A stretch of 64,000 nt of DNA, from contig JADKGC010000001.1 of assembly GCA_016717205.1 (NCBI GenBank), positions 1,448,567-1,512,566 of the forward strand. The letters are read 5' to 3'. Both the position numbers and the translations under genes were made by a program. Shown here in pieces: positions 51,918 to 60,854 of this stretch. Position 1 is the stretch's first letter. Every line of letters begins with the position of its first letter. Under the pieces are notes generated by a model that saw only the letters and a program-made list of their open reading frames with translations, did not search any database and was not told the DNA's origin. The DNA is from Candidatus Flexifilum breve. GTDB taxonomy: Bacteria > Chloroflexota > Anaerolineae > Aggregatilineales > Phototrophicaceae.

Positions 51918-52909
51918 AAAACCTGCTCCGTTTCACCCTCATGGTGGTGCTGCTCACACTGGTCTCGCTTCCCGCCCACGCGCAAACCGATTTCGTGGGC
52001 GTGGTGCGGGTCGAAAGCGCCTTCGCCCGCGCCCTACCCGCCTTTGACGCCGAACCACTCGCGTCGGTGTTTGACGACGAACGGCTGGAAGTCATCAGCC
52101 GCAACCTTGACGGCTCGTGGTTTGAGGTGCGCCGACCGGGGCGCTTCAACACGCTCGGTTGGGTCTTCGAAGGCATCATGGACTGGGATTTCCAGCCCGA
52201 ACTGCTCCCGCTGGGCGACTTCACAACGGGCGTGGTCGGCCCCTACCCGCTGACCCAGTCCACGGATGACGCCATTTACGTCAACGAAGGCGCGTATCTG
52301 CGCGAACAACCGCTGCGCCGCGCCCGGATGATAATGGAACTCCCGGCGCTGATCACGATTCCAGTGCTTGGGCGCAATCAGGATGGATCATGGGTGTTCG
52401 TCAACTACCTCGGGCAGCAGGGTTGGATGATCGCATTTGCGGGGCGACCGATCCCGAATTGGCTGGAGATCCCCATGCCGCCCAATCTGCCACCGCTGGA
52501 GACGCCGCCCGTCGTGACCATCCCGGTTGAGCTGCAGCAGGCGCAAATCGACCGCCTGCGCGCGTTCATCCACGAGCGCTATGCGCTGGCGGCGGGGCTC
52601 GAGACGTTCTGGTGGCGCGTGTTTCGTGGAGAGATCATGCCCTGTGCTGCGCCGCCAGAAATCGTCGACTACCCCTACGGTGAAGCCGATGTGCGCGAAC
52701 TGCCAGAACTGGGGCGTTACGCACCGGAGGTCGCTCAAGCCGTCGCGTACCTGAACCGCGCCCGCGAACCGCTGCTGCACTGTGGCATCGTCGGCCCGGA
52801 GGTGACGATTGCCGCGCGCAACGCCGCGATCAACGCGCGGGTAGTGTTCGATGCGACACTCGAACGGCTGCAAATTCTGGAAGAAGAGGTCGTGCAGGTG
52901 CGTCGCTGA
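51914..52909 (+). CDS. Secreted SH3b-domain protein
   Basis: 331 residues, GTG start overlapping the previous stop by 4 bp (GTGA). Signal peptide (FTLMVVLLTLVSLPAHAQ). Two SH3b domains: residues about 25-85 (RVESAFARALPAFDAEPLAS ... RFNTLGWVFEG) and 125-180 (AYLREQPLRRARMIMELPAL ... DGSWVFVNYLGQQGWMIAFA). The C-terminal 110 residues are helical with two Cys, as in the protein at 47661. Last gene of the run, followed by a strong bidirectional stem-loop. Confidence 0.82.
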   Translation: MKNLLRFTLMVVLLTLVSLPAHAQTDFVGVVRVESAFARALPAFDAEPLASVFDDERLEVISRNLDGSWFEVRRPGRFNTLGWVFEGIMDWDFQPELLPLGDFTTGVVGPYPLTQSTDDAIYVNEGAYLREQPLRRARMIMELPALITIPVLGRNQDGSWVFVNYLGQQGWMIAFAGRPIPNWLEIPMPPNLPPLETPPVVTIPVELQQAQIDRLRAFIHERYALAAGLETFWWRVFRGEIMPCAAPPEIVDYPYGEADVRELPELGRYAPEVAQAVAYLNRAREPLLHCGIVGPEVTIAARNAAINARVVFDATLERLQILEEEVVQVRR

Positions 52910-52933
52910 CGAGTAGCGCGGCGTCAACACAGC

Positions 52934-52960
52934 TTCGGGCGATCCAGTGGATCGCCCGAA
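52934..52960. terminator. Bidirectional terminator-like stem-loop
   Basis: TTCGGGCGATCC, loop AGT, GGATCGCCCGAA: a perfect 12-bp stem between two convergent genes. Short T/A runs flank it. Confidence 0.75.
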
Positions 52961-52973
52961 TGATTCTATGGGT

Positions 52974-53756
52974 CTATCCACGCCACGGGGTCGGGGATGG
53001 CGTGGGCGTGAAGGTGGCGGTCGGGATCGGGGTCGGGGTGTAGATGCCCGTATAGGGTTTTTCAAACGTCCCGCCCGTCTGCAACAAACACACCTGCTGC
53101 CAGTTGTAGCGGTAGCTCGAATTTGTCCAGTACGGCGCGACGCGCCACGTGTACGTGCCCATCTCCCACGGTAAATCGCTCAGGATGATGCGTGACTGTG
53201 GCTGGGTGCTGTCGAAGGCGCGGCGGTCACCCGTCGGCGAAATGACGATCACGCTGTAGACGTTGGCTCCCGTCAGCGCGGGGAACGTCACCGCCAATGC
53301 GGTATCGCCCGCCATGAAATTCCCCGTCAAGGTGAACTGTCCCTGCCACTGCGAACACAGATCTTCCGAGAGATCGAAGCTGTCCGGCACACGTCCGTTG
53401 GCGTCGCGCGGGAGCAGTCGTCCGGTCGGCGGGATCGAGTTAAAGGCGACACTGGTGCGCAGCAGGCGGGCGTAAATCCACGCCAAGCCGTCGCCGTATT
53501 CGACTTGCAGCCACTGCCGGCCATCCCAGCGCGTCAGAAAATCGCCCGCGCGTCCGACAACCACCAGCGATGTATCGCGCGGGATGCGCCCGATTGTAGG
53601 ATAAGCGAAATCCGGACCCGCGCGCACCTCCGCCTGATCGACCGTCACCAGCGCATAAATGGAATTGATGGGCGGTTCCTGGGCGCGGAGGGCAGCGCTT
53701 CCGGCAAACGCCAGCAGCAGGATAAACAGGGCCAGCAGCGGAATGATGCTTCTCAT
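52974..53756 (-). CDS. Secreted SH3b-domain protein with Thr/Pro tail
   Basis: 260 residues. ATG 53756 begins a signal peptide (SIIPLLALFILLLAFAGSAA). Residues 32-95 are an SH3b domain (ALVTVDQAEVRAGPDFAYPT, WLQVEYGDGLAWIYARLL). Residues 120-230 look like a fibronectin-type or beta-sandwich module (TGANVYSVIVISPTGDRRAF, MGTYTWRVAPYW). The end is a Thr/Pro-rich string, typical for a cell-surface spacer in this group. It is convergent with the run ending at 52909. Confidence 0.8.
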   Translation of the reverse strand: MRSIIPLLALFILLLAFAGSAALRAQEPPINSIYALVTVDQAEVRAGPDFAYPTIGRIPRDTSLVVVGRAGDFLTRWDGRQWLQVEYGDGLAWIYARLLRTSVAFNSIPPTGRLLPRDANGRVPDSFDLSEDLCSQWQGQFTLTGNFMAGDTALAVTFPALTGANVYSVIVISPTGDRRAFDSTQPQSRIILSDLPWEMGTYTWRVAPYWTNSSYRYNWQQVCLLQTGGTFEKPYTGIYTPTPIPTATFTPTPSPTPWRG

Positions 53757-54038
53757 GGGAGTCCTCTCGCAGCGAATAAGCACATCTGCATCCATTATAG
53801 GGTGAGGAAGGGACACGCCGACTTGACGCTCGCCCCACGGTTGAACACTGACACGCAGATGGTCGCTTGAGCGAGACTGAGGCAGATCCCGAAATTCCAG
53901 ACCACTCGGGTTATGACGGGAAGAGACCCAGGCAGTGTCGCGGTAATTAGCCAACAGGAAACAAACAGCCGCTTTATTGTCCTCGCTGGTGAGTAATCGT
54001 CAGCTCTGGGGTTATGCGAGACACTTTCGCACTCTCGG

Positions 54039-54416
54039 TTACCCGCCCATATCCATCCCGTCACAATGCCAGTGTCCCATCCCCCTAGCATCCACGTGAT
54101 ACCAGCAGTTACTTTCGACACTGACATTGTCAACGATGGCAATATTCACGACGACGAGGACAATCCCGGCGTTAGTGGTCTGGAAATTGCCTTGCACACT
54201 GACGAAACTGCCGGGCTGCACGGTTTGCAGCAGGGGATCGTTGGACCCGAGCTGAACAGAAATGGCGTTAACGACCTGAATATTTCCGTCGAGGCCAACA
54301 GTCGCGCGATTGTCCGCCGCGGGGGCGCTGCTGGTGAACGAAATCACGCGGCTGAAGCAAGCGGTAACCGCATAGAGGAGTGTACTCGTGTGAGCTGGTG
54401 TCGAAACACAGCCCAC
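54039..54416 (-). pseudogene. Probable remnant of a secreted DUF5666-like protein
   Basis: The frame reads GNIQVVNAISVQLGSNDPLL, then QTVQPGSFVSVQGNFQTTNA, then GIVLVVVNIAIVDN: alternating hydrophobic strands of the kind seen in small exported Chloroflexota proteins. The end is His/Asp/Gly-rich (GMGHWHCDGMDMGG). Of about 125 codons only the last 80 look like real protein; the N-terminus has no clear signal peptide and no convincing Shine-Dalgarno. It may be a truncated gene. Family assignment is from the general pattern only. Confidence 0.4.
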
Positions 54417-54515
54417 ATGGTGTGATTATTCGTCTTTGTCTGAATCAGCGTTCTATCCGAGATGCCAGCAGGCACAGTGCGACCTGTCTCAATTCGCTTC
54501 ATTATTCCTAATTCC

Positions 54516-54646
54516 TAAGTGCTCCGTCCGACAAGTCTTCGAAAATGATGATGTTTTTTCCGTAGGGGCGCACCTGTGTGCGCCCTCATGCGGGCAGACA
54601 CATCGGTCTGCCCGACGACTTGAATCTTTTGCGGGATGAAGCACTA
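54516..54646. mobile_element. MITE-like repeat, family C
   Basis: Bounded by imperfect inverted repeats TAAGTGCTCCGTCCGACAAG and the complement of TAGTGCTTCATCCCGCAAAA. The core has GTAGGGGCGCACCTGTGTGC and a CAGACACATCGGTCTG hairpin. Its right end is repeated at 54738-54767. Confidence 0.5.
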
Positions 54647-54767
54647 AAGTAGGTTCTCGAAACAAATCCACGAATGGATGTAGGGGCGCACCTGTGTGTG
54701 CGCCCGAAACCGGGTAGACACATAGGTCTACCCCTACGACTTGAATCTTTTGCGGGATGAAGCACTA
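54645..54767. mobile_element. MITE-like repeat, family A/C hybrid
   Basis: Left part (TAAAGTAGGTTCTCGAAACA then AATCCACGAATGGATGTAGG) matches the inverted right end of the element at 2679-2797. The right part (CTTGAATCTTTTGCGGGATG then AAGCACTA) repeats the end of the element directly before it. Mixed ends suggest recombination between elements. Confidence 0.5.
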
Positions 54768-54964
54768 AGCCAGGGTCCGAAATACGACATAACAGGCCAA
54801 GGCAGGCCGATCGCTACGTAGAATAATGTCTTTTGGGGGAGTTTGCGGACGCGGTAAATCGCGTCCGCAAACTCCCAAGACCGACAGGTAACCCGTTTTC
54901 ACGGCATTCTCCGCCCTTACCGGCCTGCCTTGTCCTTTGGCTGACAAACGGTCATTGGCTTAGA
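54766..54964. mobile_element. MITE-like repeat, family B, copy 2
   Basis: Inverted copy of 2795-3036: it shares GAATAATGTCTTTTGGGG, CCAAGACCGACAGGTAACCC (with small differences) and TTTGGCTGACAAACGGTCAT in the same order when reverse-complemented, and it ends in the same TAAGCCA terminal repeats. It has one palindromic interior unit (GCGGACGCGG...CGCGTCCGC) instead of two, so it is about 40 bp shorter. Confidence 0.65.
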
Positions 54965-55301
54965 TACGTAAAGTACACCGCCTCGAACGTGCCGGAACAA
55001 AAGCCGCAGACGAAATTGGCAGTACAGTGACCTGAATCGGGATATGTTCCCGACCCATCCGGGCATTCTTCCCGCACAAAACGTGAGCCCTGCTCATGAC
55101 AAAGGGACGCGTGCGCCTGTAGGCTACATCAAGCGAGAAGAAGAAATGGGCAGCGTTTCATACGGAGGGCTGTGCAATTCAAGGTCCTCGCTACCCGCGA
55201 TGTCATCGCAGGTATAAACAAATCGCGCTCCATTGCAGACTACATAGATTATTGCTGCCTCGGCTTACGCAGACGTTGGCAAGTTACCAAGGGGAGACAT
55301 G
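54965..55301. other. Intergenic region upstream of first cupin
   Basis: No gene, repeat or clear hairpin was seen. It presumably holds the promoter of the cupin gene; a GGGGAG ribosome-binding site ends it. Confidence 0.3.
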
Positions 55302-55853
55302 ATGGCGAAGTCAGGCGACATCCTCGAACACCCGGTGACAGGTGAGAAGATCATTTTTCGGAAAACGGCTCAGGACACGGGCGGTGAACTCATGCAAGCG
55401 GACGTGATCATGAGACCCCATGGGTTCGTCGCAGCCGAACACATCCATCCGATCCAAGAAGAACGCTTCGAAGTTCTTTCAGGGAGTGTCAAATTTCGTA
55501 TCCGTGGGGTCAAGCGAGAAGTTCACGCAGGCGAAATCGCCGTTGTCCCTCCAGGTACCCCGCATGTCTGGTGGAATGATGGCGATCAAGCGGCCCATGT
55601 GCTGGTCGATGTTCGCCCTGCGCTCCGTTTCGACGAGTTCTTTGAAACCTTTTTTGGCCTTGCCCAAGCTGGCAAAGTCAGCAAGAAAACAGGGTTGCCC
55701 AATTTGCTCGTCCTAGCCCTCGTGATGCGAGAATTCGAGAAGGAGCTCTATCTGGCGCAACCGCCAGCAGCCGCGCAAAGAGTCCTTTTCGGTTTACTTG
55801 CGCCGGTTGGACGTTTGCTTGGGTATCAAGGGCACTATACCTATCCGCGATGA
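55302..55853 (+). CDS. Cupin domain protein with C-terminal helical extension
   Basis: 183 residues. A cupin barrel: motif 1 AEHIHPIQEERFEVLSGSVKFRI (two His, then Glu, then Gly) and motif 2 GTPHVWWN supply a normal metal site. The C-terminal 70 residues are helical (FDEFFETFFGLAQAGKVSKK) and end in a hydrophobic LFGLLAPVGRLLGYQG. The product is a paralogue of the one at 57485. ATG 55302 suits the GGGGAG site better than ATG 55299. Substrate unknown; small cupins of this shape include quercetinase-like and sensing proteins. Confidence 0.85.
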   Translation: MAKSGDILEHPVTGEKIIFRKTAQDTGGELMQADVIMRPHGFVAAEHIHPIQEERFEVLSGSVKFRIRGVKREVHAGEIAVVPPGTPHVWWNDGDQAAHVLVDVRPALRFDEFFETFFGLAQAGKVSKKTGLPNLLVLALVMREFEKELYLAQPPAAAQRVLFGLLAPVGRLLGYQGHYTYPR

Positions 55854-55998
55854 AGAGCGCGAACAGATTACATGACTGGCGGCGTCCTCAAGCTAGCAGA
55901 GTAATCGCCGTTCAACACGCGGTTAGAGTGTGGACGCATCTGCTGAGGGTGCGTCCACCTATAGGCTCTGGTCGAGTTACGAGAGGCTGGCGGTAAAC

Positions 55999-56994
55999 AT
56001 GAATCGGATATTGCTTTCAACCAATGGCAGCAGACTCGCACGGGCAGAATGTGAGGCGGACGGACAATGGTCGGTCGAGTTTTTGCTCGAAGGTGCGATG
56101 GTACGCTGCCTATCCGTTGACCCTCACAACCGCAACGTTGTGTATGCCGGGACACAGGGCGGTGGTGTCTTACGCTCAGCGGATGGCGGCAGGACATGGA
56201 AATCTGCCGGGCTTGCCGGTCATGTCGTCAAGTCGATTGCCGTCAGCCCCGGCCAACCGGACACCATTTATGCCGGGACGCGACCTGCACTACTCTTCGT
56301 CTCGCGTGATAACGGCGCACATTGGGAAGAAGTCAGCGCATTCCGTCGCATCTTTTCGCGGCGCTTCTGGTTCTCTCCAGCCGAGCCGCCTTTCATCGGC
56401 TACGTCCAAGGCATTGCGCTTTCGCCAACCGATCCCAGCGTAATTGTTGCCGGAATCGAAGCGGGAGCCGTGGTTCGGAGCACGGATAGAGGCACAACTT
56501 GGCAGGATCACCGCAAGGGCGCTTTGCGCGACTGTCATTCCATCCAGTTCCACGCCACCAACGGCGATTGGGTCTACGAGGGCGGCGGAACGGGCGCAGG
56601 TGCTGCGTTCAGCCGCGATGCTGGAAATACATGGACGCAGATGAGGCAGGGGCTTGATCGCCATTACGGTTGGGCAGCCGCCGCCGACCCGGCCTGTCCA
56701 GACGTGATGTACGCCTCAGTATCACCGGGGCCAATGAAAGCCCACAGTAGGGATGACGCCCAAGCTTATATCTTCCGCTCAATGGGCGGCGGCCCGTGGA
56801 AAAAACTGAGCGGTGGACTGCCACAGCCGTTGAGCTACATGCCCTACGCGCTTCTCACCGACCGGGCAAGGCCGGGACATCTGTATGCCGGATTGAGCAG
56901 CGGCGATGTGTGGCACACAGCCGATTACGGCGACCACTGGCAGCAGCTTCCGGTCAACCTAGGGAGCATCTTTACTGCAATGATTATGCTCTGA
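55999..56994 (+). CDS. BNR/sortilin-like beta-propeller protein
   Basis: 331 residues without a signal peptide. Repeated units of the form SVDPHNRNVVYAGTQGGGVLRSADGGRTWKSAGL (split over two strands), SVDRGTTW-like and AVSPGQPDTIYAGTRP are the Asp-box (S-x-D-x-G-x-T-W) turns of BNR propellers. Five or more Asp-box-like turns can be seen. Proteins of this type bind sugars or other proteins; nothing suggests catalysis. ATG 55999 starts a plausible first strand (MNRILLSTNG). It lies in the same direction between two cupins, probably one operon. Confidence 0.82.
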   Translation: MNRILLSTNGSRLARAECEADGQWSVEFLLEGAMVRCLSVDPHNRNVVYAGTQGGGVLRSADGGRTWKSAGLAGHVVKSIAVSPGQPDTIYAGTRPALLFVSRDNGAHWEEVSAFRRIFSRRFWFSPAEPPFIGYVQGIALSPTDPSVIVAGIEAGAVVRSTDRGTTWQDHRKGALRDCHSIQFHATNGDWVYEGGGTGAGAAFSRDAGNTWTQMRQGLDRHYGWAAAADPACPDVMYASVSPGPMKAHSRDDAQAYIFRSMGGGPWKKLSGGLPQPLSYMPYALLTDRARPGHLYAGLSSGDVWHTADYGDHWQQLPVNLGSIFTAMIML

Positions 56995-57010
56995 CTATTG
57001 GGGGGACAAG

Positions 57011-57460
57011 ATGACGTCGAGAGAAAGGTTATCCCGCTATGCCTATGCGGTAACCGCGTGGCTCTTTGTGGCGGGTATTCTGACGCAAGTGTATCTCATC
57101 GGTTTGACCTACTTGGGTGGACGCCCCACCCTGCAAAGTCACGTCGGGTTGGGGCATGGGTTGGCGGTCGCGCCTCTGCTCATGGTTGTGCTGGCTTACA
57201 CCGGTCGTTTGCCGCACCCCATGAAGCCCTGCACATGGTTCGCGCTTATCGTCTACGTTCTGCTAGCAGATGTTGTCATCTTCCTACGGGGGTCAGCACC
57301 GATTATCGCCGCACTGCATCCGGTTTTGGCAGTTCTGCTCTTCGGCGCTGTCGGGTTCCTTGCGCTACGCGCACGGCAGATAGTCCGCGGAGAAAACAAG
57401 TCAGACGCAGTAGTTCAAGCGCTGGCTTCTGCCTCTCCATCCCATGACTTGCAGCGATAA
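57011..57460 (+). CDS. Small four-helix membrane protein (DUF6220-like)
   Basis: 149 residues with four hydrophobic helices: YAVTAWLFVAGILTQVYLIG, VAPLLMVVLAY, FALIVYVLLADVVIFL and PVLAVLLFGAVGFLALRA. QSHVGLGHGLAVAPLL between helices 1 and 2 has two His. It resembles the DUF6220 family. A strong GGGGGGA site precedes the start. Function is unknown; its place between propeller and cupin genes suggests one transcript. Confidence 0.75.
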   Translation: MTSRERLSRYAYAVTAWLFVAGILTQVYLIGLTYLGGRPTLQSHVGLGHGLAVAPLLMVVLAYTGRLPHPMKPCTWFALIVYVLLADVVIFLRGSAPIIAALHPVLAVLLFGAVGFLALRARQIVRGENKSDAVVQALASASPSHDLQR

Positions 57461-57484
57461 ACCAGTTACAGGAGGGCGAAGTTA

Positions 57485-58024
57485 ATGGCGACATCCGGCA
57501 GCGAAATCGTGAACTCACGTACCGGGCAGCGGACCATTTTTCTCCAAACTGCCGCCGATACCGGGGGTACTTACCTCCGCATGGAGACCTTTCATCCAGC
57601 AGGACAACCCGCCGAACCGGAGCATGTCCACCCGTTCCAGACGAGTCATTGCGCAGTTCTCTCTGGTCGGCTGCACTTTCGAATCGCGGACACCGAGCGA
57701 ATTGTCAGCGCGGGCGAGATCCTAGAGATCCCGCGCAATGTACCACATTATTTCTGGAATGAGAGTGATGAAGAGGCACACGCCATTCAGGAGTTCCGCC
57801 CGGCACTCAATATCGAAGACTTCTTCGCTACCTATTTCGCGCTCGCGCGAGCAGGCAAACTTACCGAGCAGGGTATACCTGCCAATGTATTCCATCTAGC
57901 CGTTTTGTTGCACGAGTACGATCAGGTCATCCGCGTGACAAAGCCACCCCGTCTGGTGCAGCGGTTGCTGATGTCGCTTGCACCGTTCGGACGATTCCTC
58001 GGCTATAGGGGAACATACCCGTGA
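57485..58024 (+). CDS. Cupin domain protein, paralogue with altered metal site
   Basis: 179 residues, same build as the product at 55302: cupin barrel, then a helical tail ending LLMSLAPFGRFLGYRG. Motif 1 reads PEHVHPFQTSHCAVLSGRLHFRI; the Glu normally found four residues after the second His is Thr, while motif 2 VPHYFWN keeps its His. Metal binding may therefore be weaker or different. GGAGGG precedes the start. The stop overlaps a GTG that could, but need not, start the next gene. Confidence 0.85.
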   Translation: MATSGSEIVNSRTGQRTIFLQTAADTGGTYLRMETFHPAGQPAEPEHVHPFQTSHCAVLSGRLHFRIADTERIVSAGEILEIPRNVPHYFWNESDEEAHAIQEFRPALNIEDFFATYFALARAGKLTEQGIPANVFHLAVLLHEYDQVIRVTKPPRLVQRLLMSLAPFGRFLGYRGTYP

Positions 58025-58035
58025 GGAGAAACTCC

Positions 58036-58680
58036 GTGAAAAGCCGGATCGCCTCGCGGAATGGAATACTCGCATTCACCATGCTCATTGCCCTAGGCGC
58101 TGGTTTGGCGGTATTCATTTCGGTAGCTGCTCAGGGTTTATCGATGCGCACCGTCACCGCCAGCCTACTGATCCTGTGTTTTGTCGTGTTCACGGTCGGC
58201 GGTATGCTCTTCACGGGCCGAGCGTTCTTGAAATGGCAGATTGCCGAAACCTCTTCTCACTTAACGTGGGAACGGAGTCTAGTCATCGCAGCAGTTCTGA
58301 CGACCGTTTTCGGTCTAGCGCTGCTTGAGGATCTGCTGCGTGCAGCCGGTGAACCGCTTCTGTCACGGTTGGGCATGATAGCTTATCTGTTGGGTGCAGT
58401 GGTTGTCGTGGTTGCTGAAACTGCTCATCTCAGCAAGCGTGATTGGATGTATCCGCAGATCGTGCTCTATGTCGTGCTGGCGTTTCTGGCTCAAGCGGCT
58501 TTCGGAGCATCCCTGCTGCAAACCGGCTTGGTGGCGGGATGGGCAGGCTGGGCGACCATCCTTTGGAACTTAGGGTGGCTGCTGGTCATGCTGATTGTTC
58601 GTCCACGCGACATCTACTATCCGGTGCTGCACCATGTCGCGCCGCTCCTCATCGGCATCGCGCTGCTGATCCAAGAGTAA
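58036..58680 (+). CDS. Polytopic membrane protein of unknown function
   Basis: 214 residues with six hydrophobic helices (FTMLIALGAGLAVFISVAAQ, VTASLLILCFVVFTVGGMLF, SLVIAAVLTTVFGLALLEDL, LGMIAYLLGAVVVVVAET, and two more). The end HHVAPLLIGIALLIQE is hydrophobic. GTG 58036 is preferred because AGGAG lies 7 nt upstream; GTG 58021 overlaps the cupin stop. No family is recognised. Confidence 0.72.
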   Translation: MKSRIASRNGILAFTMLIALGAGLAVFISVAAQGLSMRTVTASLLILCFVVFTVGGMLFTGRAFLKWQIAETSSHLTWERSLVIAAVLTTVFGLALLEDLLRAAGEPLLSRLGMIAYLLGAVVVVVAETAHLSKRDWMYPQIVLYVVLAFLAQAAFGASLLQTGLVAGWAGWATILWNLGWLLVMLIVRPRDIYYPVLHHVAPLLIGIALLIQE

Positions 58681-58755
58681 GCACCGCTGTCACACAGCGC
58701 GTTGATAGTCTACGTGATACGATATTGCATACGCATCAGTGCCAGTAGAGTCAGA

Positions 58756-60852
58756 ATGAAACTACTTATGAATGAGCGAACTGCGCGACGACTGTCCTGG
58801 TCTATTGCCGGGCTTTCCGTTCTCGTGGTGTTGGCTGGTCTAGGCATCAGTCTCCTCGCGTTGATCTTCAGTGACCGGGGCGTGACCTTTAGCCATCAGT
58901 TCTTCACACCCCCACTAACCATCACCTACTGCGTCGTCGGCGCGCTGATCGCTTCCCGGCACCCGCGCAACTTGATCGGCTGGATATTCTGCACCATCGG
59001 GTTTCTGAGTGCGCTAAACATGCTGTCGGCAGGCTATGCTTTGTACAACGCGCTGGTTAGTCCCATGCCCGGCGAGGCGTTGGCGCGCTGGTTTAGTATT
59101 TGGATATGGATTCCGAACACGCTGCTCCCCGTCACATTTACCCTGCTCATGTTCCCTGACGGTAGACTAATTTCGCGGCGCTGGTATCCGATGGCGTGGG
59201 CAGCGGGGTTCGGCATTGCGGCTTACACGTTCAGCATGGCTTTCTATCCCGGATCACTTGAACCGCTGGGCATCCCTGCATCCAATCCGTATGGAATTCA
59301 GGGCAGCGAAGGCGTGATGAAGGCGCTGATAACCTTTGCAGCCCCTTTTCTTCTTGTGGGCATTTTCGGCTCCATTGCCTCCATCGTCGTCCGCTTTCGA
59401 CGCGCTGCTGGAATCGAACGGGCGCAGTTGAAAGGATTGGCAGTCGCGGGAGTCATTGTCATTGTGGGGAATATTCTAGGTGGGCTTCTTTGGCTCATCA
59501 TGCCCAACAATGCATTGTCCCAAGAGCTGAGCATCATTGCCACTGATATTACGCTTGTCAGCATTGTCATCGCTACCGGGATTGCCATCTTGCGCTACCG
59601 GTTGTGGGATATTCACATCCTCGTTAACCGTGCGCTGGTCTATAGCTCGCTGACCGCGCTGGTTGTGGCGCTGTATGTCGTGATCGTCGGCACATTAGGG
59701 AACCTCCTACAGGCGGGCAGCAGTCTACCTATCTCATTGCTGGGAACGGGGATCATTGCGATCTCATTCCAATCGCTGCGCGACCGCTTACAGCGCAGTG
59801 TCAATCGACTGATGTACGGTGAACGCGACAACCCATATGCCGTATTAGGTCGCCTGTCAGAACGGCTTGAAGTCGTGGTCGCTTCGCAGTCGGTACTGCC
59901 AACCATCGTGGAGACAGTGGCAGAGGCGCTCAAACTGCCCTATGCCGCGATTGCTTTGCAGGATGGAGAGCAGATCAGGATCGCAGCCGAGTACCTTCGC
60001 GCGCCAGTAGTTACGCCGAGAAACATCGGTAAGGCGGAATCTCTGCCGCTGATTTATCAGATGGAAACCATCGGGCAGTTGATCCTCGCGCCCCGTTCCC
60101 CCGGTGAAGCCTTTTCCGCTACCGATCAGAAGCTGCTAGAAACCATTGCCCGGCAGGCAGGGGTTGCCGCTTATAACGTCCGGCTCACGCAGGACTTGCA
60201 GCGTTCCCGTGAGCGGCTGGTAACGACCCGTGAAGAAGAGCGGCGGCGGCTTCGGCGTGATCTTCATGACGGGCTGGGTCCCGTCCTAGCTGCCATGTCC
60301 TTCAAACTGGATGCGATCCATAATCTGGCGGATCGGGATGCAGGTGCGGTTCAGAGATTGGCGGCAGAACTCAAACTGCAGATGCAGGACGCGCTGGCGG
60401 ACATCCGGCGGATCGCCTATGATCTGCGTCCGCCCGCCTTAGATGAGCTGGGGCTGGTTGGCGCACTGAAAGCGCATATTACATCCCATAATCAAGTCCA
60501 AGGACTGCAAATTACCCTGGAAGCCCCCGAAAATCCACCGCCTTTGCCCGCTGCCGTCGAAGTCGCTGCCTACCGGATTGCGCTCGAAGCGCTGAACAAC
60601 GTGAGCCGCCATGCGGAGGCGCATCACTGCCGCGTCCGCTTGTCATTGCCAGATGATCTATGCCTGGAAATTCTGGATGATGGACGAGGACTCCCTAGGG
60701 AAGTTCGAGCCGGTGTCGGGTTGATCTCCATGCGCGAACGCGCCGAGGAGTTGGGTGGCAGGTGTACGGCTGAAGCGTTACCTCAGGGAGGTACAGGCAT
60801 TATGGCACGTCTGCCTTTAGCCTTCGTCCATCCTTCAGGGGTTGGCTTGTAG
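58756..60852 (+). CDS. Membrane sensor histidine kinase with GAF domain
   Basis: 698 residues. About eight membrane helices in residues 1-300; a GAF domain around 370-460 (VVASQSVLPTIVETVAEALK); then HisKA_3 with RRDLHDGLGPVLAAMSFKLD, phospho-acceptor H504, and HATPase_c (EALNNVSRHAEAHHCRVRL, ILDDGRGLP, GVGLISMRERAEELGG). The partner is the NarL-type regulator 2 bp downstream. ATG 58756 or 58768 are both possible starts, before the first helix. The signal sensed is unknown; the upstream cupin and membrane proteins may be its sensory or output partners. Confidence 0.92.
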   Translation: MKLLMNERTARRLSWSIAGLSVLVVLAGLGISLLALIFSDRGVTFSHQFFTPPLTITYCVVGALIASRHPRNLIGWIFCTIGFLSALNMLSAGYALYNALVSPMPGEALARWFSIWIWIPNTLLPVTFTLLMFPDGRLISRRWYPMAWAAGFGIAAYTFSMAFYPGSLEPLGIPASNPYGIQGSEGVMKALITFAAPFLLVGIFGSIASIVVRFRRAAGIERAQLKGLAVAGVIVIVGNILGGLLWLIMPNNALSQELSIIATDITLVSIVIATGIAILRYRLWDIHILVNRALVYSSLTALVVALYVVIVGTLGNLLQAGSSLPISLLGTGIIAISFQSLRDRLQRSVNRLMYGERDNPYAVLGRLSERLEVVVASQSVLPTIVETVAEALKLPYAAIALQDGEQIRIAAEYLRAPVVTPRNIGKAESLPLIYQMETIGQLILAPRSPGEAFSATDQKLLETIARQAGVAAYNVRLTQDLQRSRERLVTTREEERRRLRRDLHDGLGPVLAAMSFKLDAIHNLADRDAGAVQRLAAELKLQMQDALADIRRIAYDLRPPALDELGLVGALKAHITSHNQVQGLQITLEAPENPPPLPAAVEVAAYRIALEALNNVSRHAEAHHCRVRLSLPDDLCLEILDDGRGLPREVRAGVGLISMRERAEELGGRCTAEALPQGGTGIMARLPLAFVHPSGVGL

Positions 60853-60854
60853 CG

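Noticed and set aside
54516..54964. Possible CRISPR array or tandem repeat locus
   Set aside because: Repeats differ in length and orientation and have terminal inverted repeats; there are no evenly spaced unique spacers and no cas genes.
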